A stretch of DNA of 64,000 nucleotides from Sequoia sempervirens (taxonomy: Eukaryota; Streptophyta; Pinopsida; Cupressales; Cupressaceae): assembly GCA_007258455.2 (NCBI GenBank), contig VDFB02252616.1, positions 123,425,760 to 123,489,759 of the forward strand. Reading direction: 5' to 3'. This document shows, one piece after another, positions 50,645 to 60,871 of this stretch. A model generated the notes under the pieces. That model did no database searches and was not told where the DNA came from. It was given only the letters and a program-made list of their open reading frames with translations. The position numbers and the translations under genes are program-made. The first letter of the stretch is position 1. Each line of letters begins with the position of its first letter.

Positions 50645-51633
50645 CAAGGAAAGTCATCGTGTTAAAAAATTTGAAAAACTCCTGGCTTAACGCTCCAAAC
50701 TCGTTTCCAGCGATGCAGTTTGTGATGGCGTCATAGTTTGAATTTCTTCAAACTCTGATGCTGGAGCCTAAATTAAGCCAAATAGAGCTACCACAGCGCA
50801 CTTTATCCCCAACGTCGTAATTTTCATGAAAGGGCACCACCGCAACGCACTTTATCCCCAGCATCGCAATTTTCATGAAAAGTTGGCCGATGCGGTGCAC
50901 TTTTCCCAAACCGGCTCGCCGAGCCCGAGCCTAACAACGAAGTTTCTAAACTCCAAACTGCACCATTGCGGTGCTAAATAGCATTGTTGTGGTGCAGAAA
51001 GGCAATTCGTGGTGCACTTTAAACACCAAGTGGCACTATAATAGCACTGTTGGAGGCGAGCTCATCTCCTAAAGGGTAATAAATGTGTCAAAATGAAAAA
51101 ATTAAGCATAGGTAAGGGTCACATACCAGTGCCCCGATGCCAGGTGGCCACTAGTATGTCCGAACTCAGTCCGAAATGTGTAGAGGAAGCTGTCATTGTG
51201 CCATATCGTCAGAGTGTCAGAGCTCAAATCTCAAGGTTTGCTAGCGGATGTGTGTGAAAATGACTTGAAAGTGACCCCTCGAGCCCCTTTTAAGCCTAAA
51301 AATTAGGGTTTTTCAACCCTAATTAGCTGTCCTACTAAGGTTTTGGACCCCTGAACCTGTTTTTGTCCGTTTGAGGCTTGTTTTTCATCATTTTATTGTG
51401 TTTAGACACGTTTTTAGCCTCCCGGACCCCTTTCAAACTTGTCGGGTACTTTATCATCTCTTTTCGCGAGATCACCCAAAAAATTAAAAAATTTCGTCCA
51501 ATCTCTTGAGGGGGCATTATAATGGCATGTTTTCTCTCGCCAGGTAGTAGTGGGGCAAGCCTTAAATATCAAAAATTTTGGCTTTGATCGAGATAGTTTA
51601 TTCCTTGAACCAACGCAACGAGTGCATTGCTTC
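50645..51633 (+). other. Tat 3' region between the antisense ORF and the polypurine tract
   Basis: About 1 kb, GC-richer than the flanks. Holds a ~49-bp repeat at 50790-50905 (cgcactttatcccca core in two clear copies and a partial third). Reading minus, this is where a promoter or leader for the antisense ORF would lie; no clear TATA box was chosen. The minus-strand frames at 51335-51677 have no recognisable content. Confidence 0.55.
50790..50905 (+). repeat. ~49-bp tandem repeat upstream of the antisense PMD ORF
   Basis: The core ctttatccccaacgtcg at 50801 recurs at 50850 as ctttatccccagcatcg, with flanking catgaaa and gcgcac elements shared; a third partial copy begins near 50895. The differences are mostly CG to TG or CA changes. 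Confidence 0.75.
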
Positions 51634-51647
51634 AAAGAGGGGAAAAA
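51634..51647 (+). promoter_or_regulatory. Polypurine tract of the Tat element
   Basis: aaagaggggaaaaa lies immediately before the TG of the 3' LTR. This is the expected primer site for plus-strand DNA synthesis. Confidence 0.85.
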
Positions 51648-52928
51648 TGTAGACACATAAAATATACTGATTGACATCGTGCATTTGATCCTGACTTACT
51701 AACATCGTTTCTTCCTTAATCATCCCTCAGTCTAACCATTTAATCAAATTCCCCTATCTGATTAAATTCATCAATATTTGTCTCTTAATTAAATAAATCA
51801 TTTTATCTAATCAACTCAATCTCTTTTGCTAATTAAATCAATCCAGTTGATCTAATTATCCTTATTTAATTAAATAATCAATTTATTTGATTAAATCTCT
51901 AAAGTCTATCCATTAAATTAAATAAATTAAAACCTTATTTGATTTAATCTAACAACATCCCTTTTAATTAAATAAATCAAAATCATTATTTAATTAGCCT
52001 CTTATCATATTTCTCTCTTATTTGATTTAAATAAATCCATAAATCTAAGTCCAATAAGTCACATCATCAAATCTCTTGTTAAATTAATTAATCCTTGATT
52101 AATTTAACCTCATCTCATGTCATATCCTCTAGATAATACAAGTTGCACATGAAAATAGATTTAATTCTTTTATTAAATCTCTATTTTCCTCACAAGGCAT
52201 CTTTTTGGAATATTCTCTCAATTTGAATTCAAAAATTCCAAGTCAACATGTACATCCAACAAGGAATTTAAAACCTCTTACATGTCCTTTGCCTTGAGCC
52301 AAGTGGCATTTATTACATTTTCCTTTCCCTCTTACATGTCATTTCAACAAATTTGAATTTCAAATATTGGCATTTATTAGCACAAACCCCAAATCTTGCA
52401 CAACCATCATCCATTCATAGTTTGACAAGTGGCACCATATCATTAGTGAATGTTAATCCCACATTGCTCAAATTTGGACTTTCTTCCATCTTGAAATCCT
52501 ATAAATGAAGAGATCCTCTTCTCATTTCATCATCCACAAACATTACAAAGTTACCATGCTAAAATACTTAGCCATTTTCATCCATCATTGAGTTCTTAGC
52601 TAGGCTTTTTGCAGATTTTGCTTGGAGTTCTCATCTTTCATCAAAGTGGATCAATATCATCTTCAACATTCAAAGCTTGCATCTTAGGAATTGGGAAAGG
52701 GCCAATTTTCACATCAAATTGGCACCAATTTCCCCACGAGATCATGAGTTTGCACATCTAATTAGGATTTAATCTTTATTTTCTCATTTTCATTGTGTTC
52801 TTCAATATTTTCATTCCTAGTTTGAGTTGTAAATGGATTTCATGGGGAATCCTTGTGTTAGCTTGCATTTCCTTATCTAACTTGTTTATTCATGTTGTTT
52901 TGCAGGTACTAGGAGAAGGGTTCGCAGA
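51648..52928 (+). repeat. 3' LTR of the Tat element
   Basis: TGTAGACACA to ...ttcgcaga, matching the 5' LTR along its length, including the TATA box (52500-52506). The last bases (gcaga versus cacaca in the 5' LTR) differ, so the usual terminal CA is lost or the end is two bases earlier. The target duplication that follows favours 52928. Confidence 0.92.
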
Positions 52929-52933
52929 ACAAA
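52929..52933 (+). repeat. Target site duplication (right), acaaa
   Basis: Second copy of acaaa, followed by aaagctgctc, where the interrupted family-B LTR resumes. Confidence 0.88.
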
Positions 52934-53200
52934 AAAGCTGCTCGATGGTTAATAATAAGGCTGGCGACTGTGTTGAAGGAACAAGATCACAAATGCTCAA
53001 GATCTATGGTTTCCCGCCATCGCGTGATCCAAAGTTGTAGAATCTTTACTGATTGTGATATCGTGGGCGATAGCCACGTGGACTTCCTTGGCAACGTATG
53101 GTATGGTGGGCCCCGTATTTCCACGTTGGCGATTGTGTTAGCTTGTTTTGAAGACGGTCGTTCAATGATTTGATCTAACTGAAGGATCAACAGCTAAAAT
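52934..53200 (+). mobile_element. Family-B LTR, right part after the Tat insertion
   Basis: Continues the LTR broken at 33566: aaagctgctc then ggctggcgactgtgttgaagga parallels the minus-strand copy near 7550-7600. It then repeats an inner motif (tttcccgccatcgcgtgatc) found elsewhere in the LTR and carries a CACGTG at 53075. It fades into AT-rich DNA near 53200. Confidence 0.7.
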
Positions 53201-53600
53201 TTAAATACAAATAAATTAATAATGATCATATATAGATTTTTAGATGTATAACTTTATAGATGTTTAATTTAATTTAGAAAATTTCATTATGTTAATTTTA
53301 TTTATATTAGACATATGTTTCATTAAATAATTTTTAAAAAAAATTATTTATGTAAAATATGATGTGTATCGCATATTTCTATGTGCAATATAGTTTTTAT
53401 CTATATATTTATTATTCAATAAAGTTAAAACTTCTAAATTAAATTTAACTTGTTTTAACCTATAAATTAGATTACACACAAGTAAATAAATATATAGGTT
53501 AAAATAAGTTAAATTATTTGAACATTAATATAATATTACTATTATATTATTATTTAAATTATCTTATAATTATTATAAAGTAAGTATTATATTCTTTTCT
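53201..53600. other. AT-rich stretch
   Basis: Very AT-rich with tataggttaaaataagttaaatt-type words in both orientations (near 53455 and 53495 they are near inverted repeats). No gene seen. Confidence 0.4.
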
Positions 53601-54530
53601 AATTATTTTATTATTAGGTTTAAGGTTAGTGTTGGTGGTAAGGTTAGGGGTAGGCATATGATTATATTTAGGGTTATGAGTAAGGTTAATGTAGGTGATT
53701 AATGAAAGATAAATAACCCTTTTTCTCAAAATTGTAACCCTGACCCTAACCCTCACCTTTATCCTATCCTTATAACCCTAACCATGACCCTAACCATGAC
53801 CAAAACCCTAACCCCAACCTCAACCCTAATTACCTAACCCTAAATATTTTTTTATTAATTAGTTACATTCACTCTAATAAACTTAACCCAAACCTAAACC
53901 TAAACCTAGCCCTATCCCTAACCCTAATCCTAACCCCAACTCTAAGCCAAATATAAAAACAACTGTTAACCGTAACAATAACCCTAAGGTTACAATCCAA
54001 TTAAGGTTAAGGTTCTATGATAAATCATTGGGTTATAATAAGGGTAAGGGTTAGGGATAGCCTGGTTATAGGATAAAAATTAGAGTTAAAATTATATCAA
54101 TGAGTAGGATTAGCATTATGTTAGGGTTATGGTTAGAAAATTAGGGTTCAAAACCCTAACACTAACCCTAACGAAATCCCTAACTATAATCACAATTGTA
54201 ATCCTAGTGCTAACTATAATCACAATTGTAATCCTAGTGCTAACCATAACCCTAACCCTAACCATAAACCATAATCCTAACCCTAACTCTAACCAAATCC
54301 CTAATTGTAACACTAAACCCTAACCTTAATTGCATATCTAATCCCAACCATAACTAGAACTCTAAATATAAGCCTAACTATAAACCATAAACCCTAATCT
54401 AATCATAATCTTAACACTATTTTTCCTAACCCTAACCCTAATTAAATACCCAATCATAACCCTAAACCGTAACTTAACCCAACTCTAATCTCAATCATAA
54501 TTGTACCTCTAAACCTAACCCTAAACCCAA
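53601..54530. repeat. Degenerate telomere-like DNA, mostly CCCTAA on plus
   Basis: Dense aaccctaaccctaac, ccctaaacc and cctaatcctaac words with many substitutions. Short G-rich inversions (ttagggttatggttag, aaggttagggg) occur near 53620-53690 and 54000-54150. A 32-bp direct duplication (taatcctagtgctaac core) is at 54181-54250. Interstitial rather than terminal. The frames in it are low-complexity. Confidence 0.75.
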
Positions 54531-54871
54531 GTGACCTAACAACTCACGTTCCTATGTGATGTGTGACTGTCTAATAGGGTTATGGTGAGAGGGGCTTGAC
54601 AAAAACTTGAAATGGTTCCTCATTTTTTAAAAGATGCATAATTGAACTTGATGCATCTATGAAGTCACTTCCTTTATAAACATATCATGGATCTTCTTAA
54701 GAAGATCGAAGGACATATCAACACAGTATGTTGCATCTTTTGAATTTGTCCTTTCCTGTCCTGTCTTATGTTACTAGTCTTTTATGGTATTGGGAAAATC
54801 CTAAGGTTGGGGTTTTGTCTTTGACTGAATCCCTCTATCTCTCTCCCCTCTACCCATAACCCTAAACCCTA
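54531..54871 (+). repeat. Second copy of the LTR-like segment seen at 12494-12860
   Basis: Matches 12494-12860 with a ~30-base deletion and scattered substitutions, and likewise runs into the pyrimidine array. A further partial duplicate of its end (aatcctaaggttggggtttt) lies at 54872-54930. Confidence 0.75.
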
Positions 54872-55214
54872 AATCCTAAGGTTGGGGTTTTGTCTTTGGT
54901 GAATCCTCTATCTCTCTCCCCTCTGCCCATGGCCTAAACCCTAAGCCCATAACCCTTAAACTCCAAACCCTTAGAAGCCTCTACCCTCTACCCTCTCTCT
55001 CTCTCAAGTCTCTCCCTCCTACCCCTCTCTCTCCCTCTCTTAGGTCTTTATCTATCTCACTCCTCCCTCTATGTGTCTCCCCTCTACCCTTAAACCCTAA
55101 ACCCTAAACCCTTAACCATAAACCTTAAACCCTCTACCTCTACGTTTAACCCTCTACCCCACATCTCTCTCCCTCCCTCCCTCTCCCTCTCTCTCAGAGT
55201 CTCACCTCCTACCC

Positions 55215-55285
<71 letters not shown>

Positions 55286-55640
55286 CATATCTCCCTCCCC
55301 TCTGCCTTAACCCTTAGAGCCCAGCCCTCTACCCTCTGCCCTTAACCCTCTACGTACTCTCTATCTCTCTCCCACTCCCACCCTCTCTCTCTCTCAATGA
55401 ATCCCTCTATCTCTCTCCCCTCTACCCTAAATCCTAAACCCTTAACCATTAAACCCCAAACCCTTAAACCCTCTACCCTCTACCCTCTACCCTCTGCCCT
55501 CTCTCTATCTCTCAAGTCTCTCCCTTCTACCCCCTCTCCCTCTCTCAGGTCTCTCTCTCTCACTCACTATCTCTATCTCTCTCCCTCTGCCCTAAACCTT
55601 CCAGCCCTTAACCCTTAAACTCTAAACCCTTAATATTAGG
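54840..55640 (+). repeat. Third pyrimidine-rich array with CCCTAAA motifs
   Basis: Same phrases as the arrays at 12.8-14.0 and 30.8-32.6 kb, including a pure (TC)n run at about 55215-55282. Pyrimidines are again on plus. Confidence 0.85.
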
Positions 55641-56290
55641 TGTGTATTAAAACATTATAAAAGTATAAATTTTTGGAGTTCTATTAGGAATTGAATGATA
55701 AATGGCGATGAATGGGAAAATCTAAGGCACTTTAATATTTTCAACTAAAAAGTTAGAGTTCAATTAGGATTAGTGTTCACTTAGGGTTAGGTTTAGGGTT
55801 CAATTAATGTTCAATTTGGGTTAGGATTGAGGATGAGGTTGGGGTTTAAATAAGGTTATGAATTCAATAAGAGTTCAAATAGGGTCAAGGTGAAGGTTAG
55901 GGTTGGGGTTAAGGTTCAATTAGGATAAGAATTAGTGTTAGGGTTAGGATTAGAGTTCAACTGTAGTTCAAAGTTAGGGTTATGGTACAATTAGGACTAT
56001 TGTTCAATAAATGTTCAATTAGGGTTGATACTTAATTAAGGTTAGTTTTAAAGTTCAATTAGGGTTTGAGTTAGGGTTGGGATTATGAATCAAGTAGGTT
56101 TGGGTTAGGGTTTGATTAGAGTTAGGTTTAGGGTTTAGTTAGAGTTAGGGTTAGGGTTAGGGGTAGAATTCAATTATGCTTAGTGGTCAATTACAATTAT
56201 ATTTAGTGTTCAATTAGGGTAATGGTTAGAGTCCAAATAGGGTTAGGGTTTATCTAGGGTTAGGATTAGAATAGAATAAATTTTTGTGTT
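55641..56290. repeat. Degenerate telomere-like DNA, G-rich on plus
   Basis: gggttagggtt, caattagggttag and gttcaattagggtt words recur every 20-40 bases: the opposite strand sense to 53601-54530. Similar words reappear at 57925-58065 and 61195-61265. Confidence 0.7.
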
Positions 56291-56685
56291 TTAATTATGA
56301 TATCTAGAATTTAGTATAATTTTAGAAAGTAGGAAATGGATTTGGACACAAAGAAAAAATAGAAAAGAGTTGATTTTATAATAGATCTTATTTCTTAATT
56401 TATTTCTAAAATTCCACAATTAATAATTTTTTAATTAAGATAAAAAATGAATATTTAATTTAATTTAATTTAATTTAATTGTATTAGATAATTAGTAAAA
56501 CTAAAATGAACCAATAAAATATTTTTATGGATTTTTAAAAAGAATTAAATTTGGATTTAATTTTATTTGTATTATCAAATATTAAAATTTTAGATTAGAA
56601 ATGCTTAATTTATTTTAAAATGTTATAATTAATGTTCAATTTATAGAGCTAATATTAAGACATTAATGTATGTCGGTGTGAAAGT
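56291..56685. other. AT-rich stretch
   Basis: AT-rich sequence with a short (taatt)n run near 56458-56480. No gene or element recognised. Confidence 0.4.
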
Positions 56686-57428
56686 ATTTATCATTCCTTT
56701 GGCTTCACTGAATGAGACACGTGGTGCTCGCCCATGATATCGCAATCAATAAAGACCTCGCAACTTTTGATCACACGATGGCCGACAATCGTGGATCTCA
56801 ACCATCAGCAATCATGTTCGTTCAACACAGTCGCCAGCCTTGTTATTAACCATCAAGTACCTTTCTACCGGGATTATAACATCTCTGTTGATTTAAAACA
56901 CATGCATCTTATAACTGCTTTAGTAACCCATGACATAATGTATTAAAGACGCATCAAAGTATTTATCATTCCTTCGGCTTCACCGAATGAGACACGTGGT
57001 GCTTGTTCGTGATATCACAATCAACTGGTGGGGTCATTGTGAGATGGTGGGGAACGGCTGAGATCACATGACAATTGATCTACGACCATGTGAACTTGTC
57101 CCTTTGCAAAATAAAAACATTTATTAGGGGAGAGGGCCTAGTACACGTGGTGCTTGCCCATGATATTGCGATCAATTGGTGGGGTCATCATGGGATGGCG
57201 GGGAATGGCTGAGATCACTTGATGATTGATCTATAGCCATGCAAACTTGTCCCTCTGCAAAATAAAAACATTTATTAGGGGAGAGGGCCTAGTACACATG
57301 GTGCTCGCTCGTGATACCGCGATCAACTGGTGGGGTCATCACGGGATGGCGGGGAACGACTGAGATCACACGACGATTGATCTACGGCCATGCGAACTTG
57401 TCCCTCTGCAAAATAAAAACATTTATTA
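56686..57428 (-). mobile_element. Family-B LTR, distal part (minus), interrupted by a TIR element
   Basis: Matches the minus-strand LTR at 7560-8010 (gagacacgtgg, gtgatatc, gcgatc blocks) and continues at 62263-62618, which holds the LTR start. Three tandem ~150-bp copies of part of it are present. G-boxes at 56718, 56993 and 57144. Confidence 0.7.
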
Positions 57429-57440
57429 GGGGAGAGGGCC
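56993..57440 (+). repeat. Three tandem ~150-bp LTR-derived units
   Basis: Units at about 56993-57142, 57143-57292 and 57293-57440. Each starts (c/a)acgtggtgct and ends ttattaggggagagggcc. The third runs into the TIR-bounded segment. The uninterrupted LTR at 7740-8010 has only one such unit and lacks ggggagagggcc, so the triplication includes the end of the inserted element. Confidence 0.85.
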
Positions 57441-57453
57441 CACTCAATAGTGA

Positions 57454-57525
57454 TGATAATACCCAATCTTACCACATATTTATACTATATATTGTAAATA
57501 AACAGTCCAAATGTAAATAAAGAAA
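57454..57525 (+). repeat. 72-bp repeat, copy 1 (pair at 61344-61415)
   Basis: tgataataccca(a/g)tcttacc and the following 50 bases are present twice with one mismatch in 72 bases, both plus. Copy 1 is 12 bases inside the left TIR. Confidence 0.9.
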
Positions 57526-58734
57526 GATATTTATACAATCCAAGAAAATAAGTTAAAATGTATTTAATAAAAAATTATATATCAATTTGTTTTCTTTTTA
57601 GATGAATTAAGAGTATGATTTAAAATATTTTAATTCAAAATAACATAAATGATAAATTGAAGTGGGAAAACTTAGATATTATTTAAAAATTTTTGAGGGT
57701 TTCATGTTTATATGTGTGAGATTGATCTAATATTCCAAAAAATGCATGTTAAAATATCATGAAAAAATGGGCATAGAATGAATGTAGAAGTAAAATTATA
57801 TTTGCATATATTCATAAAATAAGATCTAATAAACAAAAAATATATGCAATTAAAAATAAAGGAAAAATAATTCAACCCAAATTTAGATAAGAGAGATAAT
57901 CAGATTATATGATAACTTTAAGGCTAGGGTTGGGGTTTGATTAGGATTAGTGTTTGCTTAGGGTTATGATTAGAGTTATGAATCTACAATTAGGGTTCAA
58001 TTAGGGTTATGATTAGAGTTATGAATCTACAATTAGGGTTCAATTAATGTTCACTTAGGGTTTCTTTCTTGGGAGAAGTTTATTGAATGGTAAGTGTATT
58101 TTATAAAATTAATATGTCAGAATTAATTTTTAGATATTACTACATGTGATTTTTCATATGGTATTAAATTGTAGATTAAAATTGATAATAGATGTCCTTC
58201 CTTCTTTTGCATTGTAAGCTACCATAATATATGACCTTAAAATCCTATTCATATTTTGAGCTTTTCTAAACTATACAACACTACATCCAACAAAAAAAAA
58301 TTGTTATGCATTTTTTCCAAGCACAAATCCTTAGAATTCTTAATGTGTCACTTAGGTTAATTCTTTATTGCAATAAATAAATACACACTAATATATATAT
58401 TATGGATTTGAGGGAAAATATTAAAATATTTATATCTATAGAAAAATTTAAATGCAATGGATTCAATTACATACCTTTTCTTTTGTTAATGTTGATGAAG
58501 TGCCAAATTTGATGACATGATATAAAAAGCTGGAATATCTTTGCTCTAGCATGTGGCGCAGAATTTTATACAAAACTATAACTAACTCTACATCAAATTT
58601 GTGACTTTGGACCTATTTTGCATCAATAAATATGAGCTTTGACACATGCCTCCTAATCTAGCATACAATATGTACTTAAATGCTCAAAATAGTTGGGAGT
58701 AGTGTTGAGATTGGTGGATCTTTGGGAAAGTCCA
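57526..58734. other. AT-rich interior of the TIR-bounded segment
   Basis: AT-rich with telomere-like ttagggttcaattaggg words at 57925-58065, including a 35-base direct duplication near 57965-58035 (gggttatgattagagttatg). No gene seen. Confidence 0.45.
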
Positions 58735-58878
58735 ATGCTTCACCTTTGTATCTCTCCCTATAGATAGAGGTGGAGATGAATATAAAATGAGAGAGGAAAA
58801 GGGATAAAAATAGAGAGAGATAGAGAGAGAGATAGAGGGAGAAATAAATATATAGAGAGATAGGGAGATAGAGGTGGG

Positions 58879-58909
<31 letters not shown>

Positions 58910-59960
58910 TGGAAAGATATAGATATAAGGAGATATAGAGAGAGGGGAGAGAGAGAGAGAGATAAGTAGAAAAAGACAAATAGAGATGGAGAGGGAGATA
59001 GAAATAGGGGGAGATAGAGAGAGAGAAAGAGAGAGGGAGAGATAGATAAATGGGAAGAGAAAGACATAGATATAGGAGAGACCTCTTTAAGGGAGAGATA
59101 AAAAGGGACAAATAAGGTTGAGATGCATAGAGAGATAGATAAGAGTGTATGGGGAGGGGGAGCAAAAGAGGGAGAGATGGGGAGAGATAGAGAGAGAGAG
59201 GGAGGGAGGGAGAGATATGTAGAGGAGGGAGAGATAGAAGATGGGAAGAGGGAGATATATGTAGAGAGAGAGAGAGAGAAAGCGAGAGGGGAGATAATAT
59301 AGAGATATAAAGAGATAGGGAGATTAGATGCATAGGGAGATATATGTATAAGAAGTATATGGATGAAAGAGAGATAGAGAGATAGAGAGGGATATTAGGT
59401 AGTATATGGATAGAAAGAGATAGAGATAGGTGAGAGGGGGATCAGTGAGAAATAAAGATAAAGATATAGAGGTAGAAGAGATGGAGTGAGTAAGATAGAG
59501 AGAGGGAGACATTTCTAGAGATAGGAAGTGAGATGGATGGGTATAGAGAGGGAGACATTTCTATAGATGGAGGGGGAGGGAGGAATATAGAGGTAGAGAT
59601 GAATATAGAGTGAGAGAGGAAGAGTGAGACAAATTGATAGAGGTAGAGATGAATATAGAATGAGAGAGGAAGAGGGAGAAAAATCGATAGAGATATAGAG
59701 AGAGAGATAAGTAGAGAAAGACAAATAGAAATGGAGAGGGATATAGAAATAAGGGGAGAGAGAGAGAGGGGGGAGAGATAAATGGGAACAGAAAGACATA
59801 GATATAGAGATATATGGGAAGAGAAAGGGACAAAGAAGTTGACATATGAAGATAGATAGGGGTATAGGGGGAGAGCTCATATGGGAAGATATAGAGAGAG
59901 GGAGGGAGAAAGGGAGGGAGATAGGTAGAGGAGGGAGAGATAATATGGGGAAGAGAGAGA
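58735..59960 (+). repeat. GA-rich (purine) array
   Basis: About 1.2 kb of gagagagatagagagggagata-type sequence on plus with tandem sub-blocks (gagacatttctagag and gagacatttctatag near 59507 and 59553). The long minus-strand Ser/Leu/Tyr/Ile frames here (up to 191 codons) are translations of this repeat and not genes. Related to 63795-64000. Confidence 0.9.
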
Positions 59961-60689
59961 AATAAAGTTAAGATGTGTCAATATTTAAGAATCCAAGTGT
60001 TTATTCTGAAATTCTTGCAAACATTGTTAAATTTTTAGTTATGTTCAAGTATAATTGTTAGATCGAAAAATGATCTTTCAGTTGGCCCAAAATTATAGGT
60101 GACATAAAGTTTTTGACCAGATTGATGAGCATATATCCAATATTTCAATACAATTTTATATCCTACCTATAGCAATTTATATTTATTCACATATTCCACC
60201 CAAACTCAATCTCTCCAAGTGAGGTGTAGGCAAGCATATATGCAATATGTGATGTTTCTGCTAGATGATACTTACAATGATCTCCACCAAGCATGCTTGT
60301 AAACTCATGACAATGATGTAAAATATTTTCTTCCATGATGATATTGTTAGCTACATTCTTCCTTAATGACATCTTTAGCTACTTTAAATTAGAATTTAGA
60401 ATCATCATCCAAGGTTGGGATATGATACAAGAAGAGATCCTGCTTTTCTTCTATTTTTTGTCTTCATTTTCCTCCACGAGCATGTTTTCCCAAGAGGAAA
60501 CCAAGGAAGCCTTGATGGTGTTAGGATTCTCATAAGTTTATCCATAAGCATCTTCAATCTTCATATTATGTTTCTTTGCCTTCTAATTTTGCGTGTTAAA
60601 TAAAAAAACTTGGTTTTACACCTTATTTAAGTCATTTAATCCTTGATTTTTGTCTCCAATAGATTTATTTAAAACTATAGACACCATCC
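59961..60689. other. AT-rich interior of the TIR-bounded segment
   Basis: No convincing gene. The overlapping 60-66-codon frames at 60187-60603 have no recognisable motif. Confidence 0.4.
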
Positions 60690-60871
60690 AATTGAATTAT
60701 GAGATTTGCCGGTATTGGCATGGTGTGATGGTTTATAGGTGGTATTGTTGTTCTTGCCACCAAGGTTCAAACCCCGTTGGGGTGGTATTGTTGAATGGTT
60801 GTATCTGGTTCATAGCTCTGGTCAAAAGCGTTTACCCCTTGAATATAAAAAAAAAAATTGAATTATGAGAT
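60690..60871 (+). mobile_element. tRNA-derived SINE with 17-bp target site duplication
   Basis: Body 60707-60854 (148 bp). Box A-like tggtgtgatgg at 60721-60731 and box B ggttcaaaccc at 60764-60774 are spaced as in a tRNA-type pol III promoter. The body ends in an A-rich tail (60846-60856). The flanks 60690-60706 and 60855-60871 are the same 17 bases, aattgaattatgagatt; the first two A's of the right copy could belong to the tail. It inserted in an LTR-free part of the TIR-bounded segment. Confidence 0.88.

Larger units (their letters stand above)
33567..52928 (+). mobile_element. Complete but degenerate Tat-lineage Ty3/gypsy LTR retrotransposon, 19.4 kb
   Basis: Two LTRs of about 1.28 kb, primer-binding site, polypurine tract and 5-bp target duplication define the element. 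In sense order it has ORF1, gag, then protease, G-patch, reverse transcriptase, RNase H, a second archaeal-type RNase H and integrase. A long 3' region follows, containing an antisense PMD ORF. Dual RNase H, lack of a chromodomain, large size and an extra antisense ORF are hallmarks of the plant Tat lineage (Ogre/Retand group). Gag and pol are broken by stops and at least one frameshift, so the copy is non-autonomous. It lies inside a family-B LTR, making it the younger insertion. Confidence 0.93.

Noticed and set aside
53601..54530. True chromosome end
   Set aside because: Telomere-like units are degenerate, mixed in type and orientation, and flanked by ordinary sequence on both sides.
58684..59880. 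Long Ser/Leu/Tyr/Ile-rich minus-strand frames (up to 191 codons)
   Set aside because: They translate a GA-rich simple-sequence array; the composition follows the repeat in every frame.
60717..60790. Possible tRNA gene
   Set aside because: Box A and B are present, but a cloverleaf with a sound acceptor stem is not evident; the A-tail and 17-bp target duplication show a SINE.
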